From Allobosea thiooxidans (GTDB taxonomy: Bacteria > Pseudomonadota > Alphaproteobacteria > Rhizobiales > Beijerinckiaceae): a DNA stretch of 64,000 bases. The DNA lies in the NCBI RefSeq assembly GCF_900168195.1, contig NZ_FUYX01000004.1, positions 186,001-250,000 of the forward strand. Direction: 5' to 3'. Made by a program: the position numbers and the translations under genes. Below are positions 49,269-57,998 of the stretch, piece after piece. The notes beneath the pieces are model-generated. The model had not been told where the DNA came from, did not search any database, and was given only the letters and a program-made list of their open reading frames with translations. The first letter of the stretch is position 1. Each line of letters starts with the position of its first letter.

Positions 49269-51344
49269 GTGCCGAACGAAGGTGACAGGCGCGAGCCGTC
49301 TGTCGGCGCGCTGGCGACGGCAGCACAGGAGCCTGCCTCTCGCCCCGCCTCCGAGGATCGCGATGGCCGCGCTTCGGCGTGCTGGCCGACATCTCAAACC
49401 AGCGATGACGCATCTCTCCGACCCGGGACGGCCCGGCCTGCGGGCGGGAGTTCGGTCCTGAAAAAGCTGGTTTATGCCGGGCTTGCGTTCTGTCTGGCTG
49501 GCCTCATCGGCCTTTGCGGTGTCGTCGCCTACTACGCCTCGCAGCTGCCTCCGCTCAGTCAGCTCACAGTGCCGAAAAGGCCCCCGAACATCGCCATCCT
49601 GGCTCATGATGGCTCGTTTCTGGCCAATCGCGGCGAGACGGGCGGCCGCGAGGTCTCCCTCGGGGAGCTGCCGCCCTACTTGCCCAAGGCTTTCGTCGCC
49701 ATCGAGGACCGGCGCTTCTACGACCATTGGGGTATCGACCTGATGGGCCTCGTCCGTGCGGCCCACCGCAACCTGACCCATGACGGCGGCCTCCAGGGCG
49801 GCTCAACGCTGACCCAGCAGCTCGCGAAGAACCTGTTCCTGACGCAAGAGCGCACGGTCTCGCGGAAGATCCAGGAAGCGATCCTGTCGCTCTGGCTGGA
49901 GCGGAGCTACAGCAAGGACCAGATTCTCGAGCTCTATCTCAACCGGGTCTATTTCGGTGCCGGTGCCTATGGCGTCGAGGCGGCAGCTCAGCGATACTAC
50001 GGCAAGTCGGCCCGCAATGTGTCGCTATCGGAAGCCGCCATGCTGGCTGGCCTCGTCCAATCCCCGTCGCGCCTGGCCCCCAACCGCAACCGCGAGGCCG
50101 CGCAGGCCCGCGCCGAACGCGTGATCGAGAACATGAAGCAACTCGGCTTCATCGCGCCCGACATGGCCCAGACGGCTTTTGGCGCACCGCCCGAGCTCGT
50201 GCGTCCAAAAGGAGCCGGCTCCGCCAATTATGCCGCTGACTACGTGATGGAGGCGCTCGACGACGCTGTTGGCACCATCGACTCCGATATCGTGGTCTCG
50301 ACCACACTTGAGCCGCCCATGCAAGCTGCGGCCGAGCGGGTACTCGTCGACGAGCTCAATGCCAAGGGCCAGAAGTTCAATGTGAGCCAGGGCGCTTTCG
50401 TGGCGATGCGGCCGGACGGTGCGGTGACAGCTCTCGTGGGTGGCCGCGACTACGAGGCAAGCCAGTTCAACCGAGCGACCTCCGCCCGTCGCCAGCCGGG
50501 CTCATCCTTCAAGCCCTTTGTCTATCTGACGGCATTCGAACGAGGGCTTCGCCCCGACACCGTGCGCACGGATTCGCCGGTCAATATCAACGGCTGGAAG
50601 CCCGAGAACTATGACCGGGGCTATCGGGGGCCGATCACACTGCGCAGGGCTCTCGCGCTCTCCCTCAATACGGTGGCGGTGAAGCTCAACATGGAGGTCG
50701 GTCCCGAGGCCGTCGTGCAAACAGCGCAGCGCCTCGGCATCACCTCGCCGCTCCAAGCCGCCCCCTCGATCGCGCTCGGCACCTCCGAAGTCACGCCGCT
50801 CGAGCTGGTCGGCGCCTATGCGACCTTCGCCAACGGGGGCCTCGGAGTTGCGCCCTATGTGATCACCGAGGTGAAGACCGCGGATGGCAAGCCCGTCTTC
50901 AGCCGCCCGGTTTCGGGCGATCTGGAGCAAGTCATCGATCCAAGAACCGATGCCATGATGAACGAAATGATGCACAACATCTTCGTCATCGGCACGGCCC
51001 AAAGGGCGCGGATGCCCGGCTGGCCGATGGCTGGCAAGACCGGCACCACCAACGACTACAAGGACGCCTGGTTCGTGGGTTACACCGGCAATCTGGTTGC
51101 CGGCGTCTGGCTCGGAAACGACGACAGCACGCCCACCAAGGGCGTATCCGGCGGCAACCTGCCGACCGACATCTGGCACAATTTCATGAAGATCGCCCTC
51201 AAGGACCAGAAGCCGGTCGCCCTGGCCGGCGTGGCCGGCGCCGGACAGGATCCGCGCTACGCCAGTGCAGGCGAAAGCCGGGGCCAACCGCGGCAACGCA
51301 TCAAGCGCCAGAAGAACTTCTTCGAGAGGCTGTTCGGACTCTGA
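49269..51344 (+). CDS. Class A penicillin-binding protein, PBP1A type
   Basis: A 691-residue bifunctional peptidoglycan synthase. A charged 62-residue N-terminal tail, one membrane anchor (about 67-90), then the GT51 transglycosylase with catalytic Glu146 in VAIEDRRFYDHWGID and GGSTLTQQLAKN, and the transpeptidase with Ser412 in GSSFKPF (Lys415), SLN and KTGTT. C-terminal basic tail. The GTG at 49269 has no clear Shine-Dalgarno sequence; the N-terminal tail is uncertain and a later start is possible. It follows the polysaccharide operon by 210 bases. Confidence 0.9.
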   Translation: MPNEGDRREPSVGALATAAQEPASRPASEDRDGRASACWPTSQTSDDASLRPGTARPAGGSSVLKKLVYAGLAFCLAGLIGLCGVVAYYASQLPPLSQLTVPKRPPNIAILAHDGSFLANRGETGGREVSLGELPPYLPKAFVAIEDRRFYDHWGIDLMGLVRAAHRNLTHDGGLQGGSTLTQQLAKNLFLTQERTVSRKIQEAILSLWLERSYSKDQILELYLNRVYFGAGAYGVEAAAQRYYGKSARNVSLSEAAMLAGLVQSPSRLAPNRNREAAQARAERVIENMKQLGFIAPDMAQTAFGAPPELVRPKGAGSANYAADYVMEALDDAVGTIDSDIVVSTTLEPPMQAAAERVLVDELNAKGQKFNVSQGAFVAMRPDGAVTALVGGRDYEASQFNRATSARRQPGSSFKPFVYLTAFERGLRPDTVRTDSPVNINGWKPENYDRGYRGPITLRRALALSLNTVAVKLNMEVGPEAVVQTAQRLGITSPLQAAPSIALGTSEVTPLELVGAYATFANGGLGVAPYVITEVKTADGKPVFSRPVSGDLEQVIDPRTDAMMNEMMHNIFVIGTAQRARMPGWPMAGKTGTTNDYKDAWFVGYTGNLVAGVWLGNDDSTPTKGVSGGNLPTDIWHNFMKIALKDQKPVALAGVAGAGQDPRYASAGESRGQPRQRIKRQKNFFERLFGL

Positions 51345-51535
51345 GGCTCAGTCATTCAGCCGAGAGCCAAGCTCATTGTTGCGGGCTGCGCCAATTGCCG
51401 ACATTGGCGGTTCGTCGCCGACGCCAGAAATGGCGACCGTGCGGTGGAGCTCCATCTCGTGCCAGCTATAGCTTGCGATCCGGTTTGCGGCAGAAGGCTT
51501 GGACTTACAGCCTTTGATGCGCAATGCGGACAATA

Positions 51536-52039
51536 TCAGCGGCCACCGATCATCAGAGCCAAGACTTCGCGCATCGTCGTTTGGCCCGTCGCTGTTTCTC
51601 CGACATCCTGCTCGACGTCGATACGTCCCGCGTTGTGAGCCTGGTACGTTTCAGCGACAAGGTTTGCGTAGCTGGAGCTGAGCCCGCCGCCGACCAGCGC
51701 CGGAACCCATTCGGCTTGGGGAAGCTCCTTGGCCGTGATCTGGCGGTCGACGAGTTCCCCCAAGATGCGAGCCACGTCTTCGGTGCTGTAGCGTTCCGGC
51801 CCTTCCGCATGGACGATGCGAAGCGGCACATCCCCCGCCGACATCAGGAGTTCGGCCGAGAGCAGACCGACATCGGATGCCGAAACCGTCGGAAAACGCT
51901 TGGAAATGGGGTGGTGCAGACTGGGCAGCACACCGCTCCGGGTCGCCTGCTTGGCCAGGCGGCTCCAGTTCTGCATATGCTCCGCCGACCTCACGAATGT
52001 CAGTGGGACATTGAGCTTTTTGAGTTCGTCGCCGGCACT
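51536..52039 (-). pseudogene. 5'-truncated NAD(P)-binding (NmrA-like) protein remnant
   Basis: An open frame without a proper start, reading NVPLTFVRSAEHMQNWSRLA through ISKRFPTVSASDVGLLSAEL and YSTEDVARILGELV: the C-terminal two-thirds of an atypical SDR of the NmrA/NAD(P)H-binding type. Its N-terminal Rossmann motif is missing: an in-frame TGA lies at 52040-52042 and no nucleotide-binding GxxGxxG precedes it. The remnant borders one side of the second peptide-transporter module. Confidence 0.7.
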
Positions 52040-52255
52040 TCAACACGCTGCGCTCGCACGGCTCGCTCGGATACAGGCCCAGCCCGATCAAGTAGCTCGA
52101 CCTGACGACCGGTAGGATTCCCCATGCTGGGTGAAGAAGAATGCCGCAAGGCTGCGGACGCCATCCTCAAGGCCGAGGCCGGGAAACTCGTGCGACTCTG
52201 AAGAGGGCTGCGTTGCGTTGAATTACGAAGGCTGCGCTTTCTTCAAATATATGAT
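52040..52255. other. Gap with remnants only
   Basis: No intact gene. A 25-codon frame at 52124-52201 (MLGEEECRKAADAILKAEAG opening) has an alanine/glutamate-rich composition like a fragment of a larger protein but no ribosome site and no recognisable family. Treated as decayed sequence. Confidence 0.5.
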
Positions 52256-53512
52256 CTAGAATCGATCGGCTGCGAACGGCGCGATGTCGCAAAATGACGG
52301 TGCTTTGGTCATCGCATCTGCGAGAAGCCGCCCTGTCACCGGCCCCAGCGTGAATCCATGATGCGCATGGCCGAACGCGAACCACAGACCGTGATGCCGT
52401 GGCGCTCGGCCGATGATCGGCAGCATGTCTGGCAGGCAAGGGCGCGCTCCGCGCCACGGTTCAGCGTCAAGGCGCCGGCCTAGCGGCACGATCCGCCGCG
52501 CGATGCGCTCAGCCTGGTCGAGTTGCCAGGAATCCGAGGGTTCGTCGCGCCCGGCGAGCTCGATCCCCGTGGTCAGGCGGATGCCGCGCCGCATCGAAGT
52601 CAGCACGAAGCCAGCCTGGGCGTCGCAGAGTGGATGCCGCGGCGCCGTTTCCTCGGCGCTCTCGTAATGCATGTGGTAGCCGCGCTTGAAGCCGATCGGG
52701 AAGCGATAGCCGAAGCGCTCGACAAGGTCGTTCGACCAGGGGCCGAGCGCGACGACGGCTTCGGGAGCCTGCCAGCTCCCGCCATCGGCGGACAGGCGCC
52801 ATCCCTCGCTGTCCTGGCGCAGGCTGGCGGCGTCGGCCGACTTCAACAGGCCGCCGCGGGCGACGAACAGCGCTGCATAGGCGCGGGTCACCGCGCCGGG
52901 ATCGCTGACGGTGACGGGGTCGCGCCAATGCACGGCGCCGGTGACCGTGCCGGCGAGCAGGCCGGGTTCACGCTCGCTCAGCGCCGCCTCGTCGAGCAGG
53001 TCATAGGAGAGGCCGTATGCGGCAAGTTCGGCCGCCGCCCGGGTCGCCGCGTCGAGCCCTTGCCGGGTGCGGTAGAGCTCGATCCAGCCTTCGTCGCGCA
53101 TCAGCGCCTCGGTACCTGCGGCCTGCGTCCAGCGCCGGTGCTCCTCGATGCAGCGCTCGATCAAGGGCAGGATGGCGCGCCCCAACTTATCGAGCCGGTT
53201 CGGGGCCGAGTTCCACCAGTAGCGTGCGAGCCAGGGTGCCATGCGCAGCAGCGCTGCCGGCCGATAGCGCACGGCGATCGAGCGGTTCGAGGCCAGGTTG
53301 ACGAGCGCTGTGAGATCGTGCGGGAAGGCATAGGGCACCACCGAGGAGCGCTCGATCAGTCCGGCATTGCCATGGCTGGTCTCGGCGCCCGGCTCGCCGC
53401 GATCGATGAGCAGCACGCGCCGGCCGCGCTCCTGCAGATGCAGCGCCACGCTGACGCCGACGATGCCAGCGCCGAGCACGATCACATCGGCCTGTCCTGT
53501 CGCGGTCGCCAT
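52256..53512 (-). CDS. FAD-dependent amine/amino-acid oxidoreductase (DadA-like)
   Basis: A 418-residue DAO-family flavoprotein: FAD-binding DVIVLGAGIVGVSVALHLQE (about 9-28), then EPGAETSHGNAGLI typical of D-amino-acid dehydrogenase DadA, and the C-terminal PCLPDMLPIIGRAPRHHGLWFAFGHAHHGFTLGP. Likely oxidises a D- or N-substituted amino acid released by the adjacent peptide module. Start at 53512 at the usual Rossmann-proximal Met; ribosome site weak. Divergent from the RpiR gene. Confidence 0.9.
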   Translation of the reverse strand: MATATGQADVIVLGAGIVGVSVALHLQERGRRVLLIDRGEPGAETSHGNAGLIERSSVVPYAFPHDLTALVNLASNRSIAVRYRPAALLRMAPWLARYWWNSAPNRLDKLGRAILPLIERCIEEHRRWTQAAGTEALMRDEGWIELYRTRQGLDAATRAAAELAAYGLSYDLLDEAALSEREPGLLAGTVTGAVHWRDPVTVSDPGAVTRAYAALFVARGGLLKSADAASLRQDSEGWRLSADGGSWQAPEAVVALGPWSNDLVERFGYRFPIGFKRGYHMHYESAEETAPRHPLCDAQAGFVLTSMRRGIRLTTGIELAGRDEPSDSWQLDQAERIARRIVPLGRRLDAEPWRGARPCLPDMLPIIGRAPRHHGLWFAFGHAHHGFTLGPVTGRLLADAMTKAPSFCDIAPFAADRF

Positions 53513-53614
53513 CGCCAGTCGAATCCATCCCCGTTTGCCCGTTGCCGAGCTTAGCCGCACCGAGCCGGAAACGGATCAGTTTTGCAAGAAAATAAAAATG
53601 AATTGACAGCTTGT

Positions 53615-53628
53615 AAGAAAAATTTCTT
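53615..53628. promoter_or_regulatory. Possible RpiR operator
   Basis: AAGAAAAATTTCTT is a perfect 14-bp palindrome of the GAAA...TTTC type used by RpiR/MurR regulators, 26 bases before the RpiR start and between two divergent genes. Binding is inferred. Confidence 0.5.
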
Positions 53629-53653
53629 CATCCCTCGGAGCGCGGGAGTGCCG

Positions 53654-54532
53654 ATGTCGCAGACGCTTCGCCAGAGATTGCAGACTTGCCTCGCCAACGG
53701 CTCCAAGGCCGACAAGGCGCTGGCGAGCTATATGCTGGCGCAGATGCCGAGCCTGCCCTTCGAGACGGCGGCAAGCCTGGCCGAGAAGGTCTCGCTCAGC
53801 GAGCCGACCGTCGGGCGCTTCTGTCGCACGCTCGGCTACAGGAGCCTGAAGGACCTCAAGGCCAGCCTCGCCGAGGAGATCGGCGACAGGCCCTGGCTGA
53901 TCAGCGACAGGCTGCGCGATTTCCAGCAGCGCAGCCTCGCTGGCGACGACCAGTTGGCGCGCAGCCTCCAGCTCGAGATCGCCGGGCTCGTCCGCATCTA
54001 CGAGCTCGCCCAGAGCGAGGAGTGGAAACGCGTCGCCCGCCGGCTGGCGACGGCCTCATCTGTCTATGTCACGGGTTTCCAGACCGAGCGCGGGCTTGCG
54101 CAATATCTCGCCAACCAGCTGCAATATCTGCGCGACGGCGTGCATCTGGCCGATCTGGCCGCCGGGAATTTCTCGGAGCTGCTGCTGTCGACCGAGAAGG
54201 AGCGCTGCCTGGTGATCTTCGAGGCGCGGCGCTATTCGCGTATGGCCAAGGTGCTGGCCGAGCAGGCGAAGGCGGCGGGCATCAAGACCACACTCATCAC
54301 CGACTCCTTCTGCGACTGGGGGCGCGGGCTCGTCGACGAGATGCTGGTCGTCTCGACCGAGTTCAACCTGTTCTGGGACTCGACCGCCCAGATGGCGAGC
54401 CTGAGCAACCTGCTGATCAACGCGGTCTTCGTCGAGCTCGGCCCGCAGGTCGAGGCGCGGCTGAACCGCATGGCCGAGCTCTATGGCCGCTTCACCGGCC
54501 ATGTCGGGGACAGTTCCGGCCCGCTCGGCTGA
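53654..54532 (+). CDS. RpiR/MurR family transcriptional regulator
   Basis: A 292-residue regulator: N-terminal HTH_6 domain (about 1-77, with ETAASLAEKVSLSEPTVGRF and CRTLGYRSLKDLKASLAEEI) and a C-terminal SIS domain (about 125-260) that normally senses a phosphosugar. In this setting it may sense an amino-acid or acyl ligand. ATG at 53654 with GGGAG upstream. First gene of the second peptide-transporter module. Confidence 0.9.
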   Translation: MSQTLRQRLQTCLANGSKADKALASYMLAQMPSLPFETAASLAEKVSLSEPTVGRFCRTLGYRSLKDLKASLAEEIGDRPWLISDRLRDFQQRSLAGDDQLARSLQLEIAGLVRIYELAQSEEWKRVARRLATASSVYVTGFQTERGLAQYLANQLQYLRDGVHLADLAAGNFSELLLSTEKERCLVIFEARRYSRMAKVLAEQAKAAGIKTTLITDSFCDWGRGLVDEMLVVSTEFNLFWDSTAQMASLSNLLINAVFVELGPQVEARLNRMAELYGRFTGHVGDSSGPLG

Positions 54533-54583
54533 CGGCCGCGATCACAGCCTTTCGCAACATCTCGAAACAAAAGGGGAAGCGGG

Positions 54584-56152
54584 ATGAAGACGATGATGAA
54601 AGGGAGCCTGCTGGCGTTGGGCCTGTCGGCGCTCGCCGCCTCCACGGCGCTGGCGCAGGAAGCCACGTTCGTGATGACCGCGCGCCTCGTCGGCGCGCCG
54701 ACCTACAACCCGATCAAGGCGACGAAGCTCAACACGGCGACGACGCTGATCTACGACCGGCTGGTGGTGCAGGACGCCGACCAGAGCTTCCACGGCCAAC
54801 TCGCGACCTCCTGGGAATCGAGCCCGGACGGCATGCTCTGGACCTTCAAGCTGAAGCCCGGCGTGAAGTTCCACAATGGCGAACCGTTCAACGCCAAGAC
54901 CATCGAATGGTGGGTGCCGCAGTTCAAAGGCACCGAGAACGCCTTCACCGTCGAGGCGATCGACAAGGTCGAGGTCGTCGACGACCTGACCGTGCGCTTC
55001 CACATGAAGAATCCCGACCCGAACCTGCTGTTCAACCTCGCCAGTTCCTTCATGTGCGTGCCGGAGCCGAAATCCTACGAGGCGCTGGGCGACAAGTTCG
55101 GTGTGACCGAGGCGATCGGCACCGGCCCCTATAAGATGCAGCAGTTCACGGTGGGCCAGCAGACCGTTCTCACCCGCAACGACGACTACAAATGGGCCTC
55201 CGACCTCTCGAAGAACCAGGGGCCGGCCAAGTTCAAGAAGCTGACCTTCCGCGAGATCGGCGAGGAATCGACGGCCTATCTCGAACTCAAGACCGGCGGC
55301 GCCGATCTGCTCGTCAACGTCCCCACCGATTTCCTGCCGCGCATCCAGGCCGACAAGGCGGTGAAGCTGGTGACCATCCCCGGCAACGAGGTGGTCTATA
55401 TGCCGATCAACACCAGCGTCGAGCCGTTCACCGACATCAAGGTGCGCGAGGCGACCGCCTTTGCCGTCAACCAGAAGGAAATCCTGACCAGCCTCTATGG
55501 CGGCAACGGAGCCGTCGCCGACACCTTCCTGATCTCCTCGCTCAAGGAGGCGCAGGTCGATCCCAAGTACAAGATCTCCTACGATCCCGAGCGCTCGAAG
55601 AAGGTGTTCGAGGCGGCCGGCTGGAAGCCGGGCGCCGACGGCATCCGCGTCAAGGACGGCAAGCGCCTCGAAGTGAAGCTCTGGACCCAGAACGGCACCG
55701 AGTTCAAGCGCCTTGTCGAGATCGTCCAGGCGCAGCTCAAGGCCGTCGGCATGCAGGCCGATATCAGCATCATCGATGCCGGTTCGATCAATGCGCAGTA
55801 CCGCAAGAAGACCGAGCACCAGCTCGCGATCCGCGCCTATCAGTGGACCAATGCGGATATCGTCGATTGGTTCTTCGCAGCCAAGCGCGCCGGCTATCCC
55901 AACGTCTCGATGTTCAACGTTCCCGAGGCGGAGAAGCTGAACGATGTCGCGATGACCAGGTCGAAAACCTGGGACGAGCGCGTCGCGAACTTCACGAAGT
56001 ACCACGAATACGTGCTGTCGCAGTATCCGTTCGCGCCGATCTACCAGCCGGTGCAGAGCGTGGCCTATGGCAAGCGCGTCACCATGCCCGAGACGATCCG
56101 CGGCACGGGCTTCTATGGGCCGACCATGCTCGACATCGCGCCGGCCAACTGA
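54584..56152 (+). CDS. Family 5 peptide-type ABC substrate-binding protein (module 2)
   Basis: A 522-residue SBP_bac_5 protein with signal peptide (LLALGLSALAASTALAQE), family segments LATSWESSPDGMLWTFKLKPGVKFHNGEPFNAKTIEWW and EATAFAVNQKEILTSLYGGN. Periplasmic peptide or peptide-like ligand binding. ATG at 54584 with AAAGGGGAAGCGGG upstream. Second gene of the RpiR-linked operon; distinct from the module 1 binding protein. Confidence 0.92.
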   Translation: MKTMMKGSLLALGLSALAASTALAQEATFVMTARLVGAPTYNPIKATKLNTATTLIYDRLVVQDADQSFHGQLATSWESSPDGMLWTFKLKPGVKFHNGEPFNAKTIEWWVPQFKGTENAFTVEAIDKVEVVDDLTVRFHMKNPDPNLLFNLASSFMCVPEPKSYEALGDKFGVTEAIGTGPYKMQQFTVGQQTVLTRNDDYKWASDLSKNQGPAKFKKLTFREIGEESTAYLELKTGGADLLVNVPTDFLPRIQADKAVKLVTIPGNEVVYMPINTSVEPFTDIKVREATAFAVNQKEILTSLYGGNGAVADTFLISSLKEAQVDPKYKISYDPERSKKVFEAAGWKPGADGIRVKDGKRLEVKLWTQNGTEFKRLVEIVQAQLKAVGMQADISIIDAGSINAQYRKKTEHQLAIRAYQWTNADIVDWFFAAKRAGYPNVSMFNVPEAEKLNDVAMTRSKTWDERVANFTKYHEYVLSQYPFAPIYQPVQSVAYGKRVTMPETIRGTGFYGPTMLDIAPAN

Positions 56153-56185
56153 GCCGGGACGACAGATCACGCGGGAGATCGATCC

Positions 56186-57118
56186 TTGCTGCGCTTCGCG
56201 ATCCGGCGCCTCGCCATGCTGGTGCCGGTCTTCCTCGCCGTCTCGCTGGTGATCTTCATGATCATCCATCTCGTGCCGGGCGATCCGCTGGAGCATCTGA
56301 TCCAGGTCGGCTCCTCCCCTGAGCAGCGGGCACAGATGATCGCCCGCTACGGCCTGGACCAGCCGCTGCTGGTCCAGTACGGGCGCTGGCTCGCCAAGGT
56401 CGTCACCGGCGATTTCGGCGATGCCATCGTGATGCGCCAGCCGGTCTCGCAGCTCATCGCCGAAAACATGCCGCATAGCCTCGCGCTCGGCGGCACGGCG
56501 CTGCTCTTCTCGACCACGGTCGGGATCGTCACCGGCGTGCTGGCGGCGTCCTTCCGCGACAGCCTGTTCGACCGGGCGGTGATGGGCTTCATCCTGCTGG
56601 GCTCGACGCTGCCGAGCTTCTGGCTGGCGCTCCTGATGATCCTGATGTTCGCCGTGCAGTTCGAATGGTTCCCGGTCTCGGGCGCCCGGACCTGGGATGC
56701 GCTGGTGCTGCCGGCGCTGACCATCGGCATCGGCGGCACGGCACTGATCGCCCGCGTCACCCGCGCCGCGATGGTCGAGATCTCGCAGCGGGATTTCGTG
56801 CGCGTGCTGCAGGCCAAGGGCGTGCCGTTCTGGCGCATCCAGCTCCGCCACGTCCTGCAGCAGGCGATGCTGCCGGTCATGACCATTCTCGGCCTGCGCA
56901 TCGGCTGGATTCTCGGTGGCGCGGTCACGGTCGAGTACGTCTTCGCCCGGCCGGGGCTCGGCTCCTTGCTGATCACGGGCCTGGGCCAGCGCGATTATCC
57001 GCTGGTGCAGGGCTGCCTCTTGATGCTGGCGATCGCGGTGATGCTCGGCACGCTGATCGGCGATCTTGCCCAGGCGGCGCTCGATCCGCGACTGCGCGAA
57101 GCGATGGGTGCCCGATGA
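56186..57118 (+). CDS. Peptide-type ABC transporter permease, DppB-like (module 2)
   Basis: A 310-residue permease starting at a TTG with CGGGAG upstream: LLRFAIRRLAMLVPVFLAV opening, HLVPGDPLEHLIQ, LGSTLPSFWLALLMILMF, ARVTRAAMVEISQRDFVRVL (EAA loop) and the ending LAQAALDPRLREAMGAR. Its stop overlaps the next permease start (ATGA). No ATPase gene follows. Confidence 0.92.
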   Translation: MLRFAIRRLAMLVPVFLAVSLVIFMIIHLVPGDPLEHLIQVGSSPEQRAQMIARYGLDQPLLVQYGRWLAKVVTGDFGDAIVMRQPVSQLIAENMPHSLALGGTALLFSTTVGIVTGVLAASFRDSLFDRAVMGFILLGSTLPSFWLALLMILMFAVQFEWFPVSGARTWDALVLPALTIGIGGTALIARVTRAAMVEISQRDFVRVLQAKGVPFWRIQLRHVLQQAMLPVMTILGLRIGWILGGAVTVEYVFARPGLGSLLITGLGQRDYPLVQGCLLMLAIAVMLGTLIGDLAQAALDPRLREAMGAR

Positions 57119-57960
57119 GCCGTTCGTCTCTCGCTGGCCGTATCATCCGGTCGCCGCGCGGCGCCATCTGCGCGCTGTTCCTGCTGGCGCTCGTGCTCTG
57201 CGCGCTCTTCGCGCCCTGGATCGCGCCCTATGATTATGCCGCGCAGAAGCTCTCCATGGCCAACACGCCGCCCTCGGCCGCGCATTGGCTCGGCACCGAC
57301 GAGTTCGGGCGCGACCTGCTCTCGCGCATCATCCAGGGCGCGCGGACCTCGCTCAGCGTCAGCGTGCTCTCGATCGCGCTGTCGGTACTGATGGGTGCGA
57401 CGCTCGGCGCTGCCGCCGGTTATTTCGGCGGCGTCTTCGACAAGATCGTCACCGTCATCGTCGACCTGACCTGGTCCTTCCCGGAAATCCTGCTGGCGCT
57501 GATCCTGATCGCGATCCTGGGACCCGGACTGCATTCGACCGCGATCGCCATCGCGATCGCCTATCTCGCGCAGTTCACCCGCCTGACCCGGGCGCAGGTG
57601 ATGGCGCTGAAGGGCGAGCTCTTCGTCGATGCGGCAGTGACGGCGGGCGCCAGGCCTGCGCGCGTGCTCTTCCTGCATCTCCTGCCTAATGCGATGACCC
57701 CGGTCATCGTCGCGGGCATGCTGGCGACGGGCGATGCGATCGTATTGGAAGCGACGCTCGGCTTCTTCGGGCTCGGCGCGCAGCCACCCGTGCCGAGCTG
57801 GGGGGCGATGATGAGCTCCGGCACCGCGCAGATATTTATCGCGCCCTGGATCATCATCTTCCCCGGCCTCGTCATCGCCGCGGCCGTCATCGCCATCAAC
57901 TTGTTCGGTGATGCGCTGATCGAGGCGCTCGATATCCGCCGCCCGCTGCGGGACGGCTGA
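57115..57960 (+). CDS. Peptide-type ABC transporter permease, DppC-like (module 2)
   Basis: A 281-residue DppC-type permease: FAPWIAPYDYAAQKLSMANT, HWLGTDEFGRDLLSRIIQGA, and ALEATLGFFGLGAQPPVPSWG-type C-terminal region, ending with NLFGDALIEALDIRRPLRDG. ATG at 57115 overlaps the DppB stop, so the pair is translationally coupled. Partner of the module 2 binding protein. Confidence 0.92.
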   Translation: MSRSSLAGRIIRSPRGAICALFLLALVLCALFAPWIAPYDYAAQKLSMANTPPSAAHWLGTDEFGRDLLSRIIQGARTSLSVSVLSIALSVLMGATLGAAAGYFGGVFDKIVTVIVDLTWSFPEILLALILIAILGPGLHSTAIAIAIAYLAQFTRLTRAQVMALKGELFVDAAVTAGARPARVLFLHLLPNAMTPVIVAGMLATGDAIVLEATLGFFGLGAQPPVPSWGAMMSSGTAQIFIAPWIIIFPGLVIAAAVIAINLFGDALIEALDIRRPLRDG

Positions 57961-57998
57961 AGTCTCCCAATAACTCGCGAAACAGCCAGAGGAACGCC

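Noticed and set aside
51970..51981. A fourth HutC-like box (TGCATATGC near 51973)
   Set aside because: It lacks the full TTGCATATGCAA palindrome and lies inside a pseudogene frame; the similar CATATG at 5731 is within hutG coding sequence.
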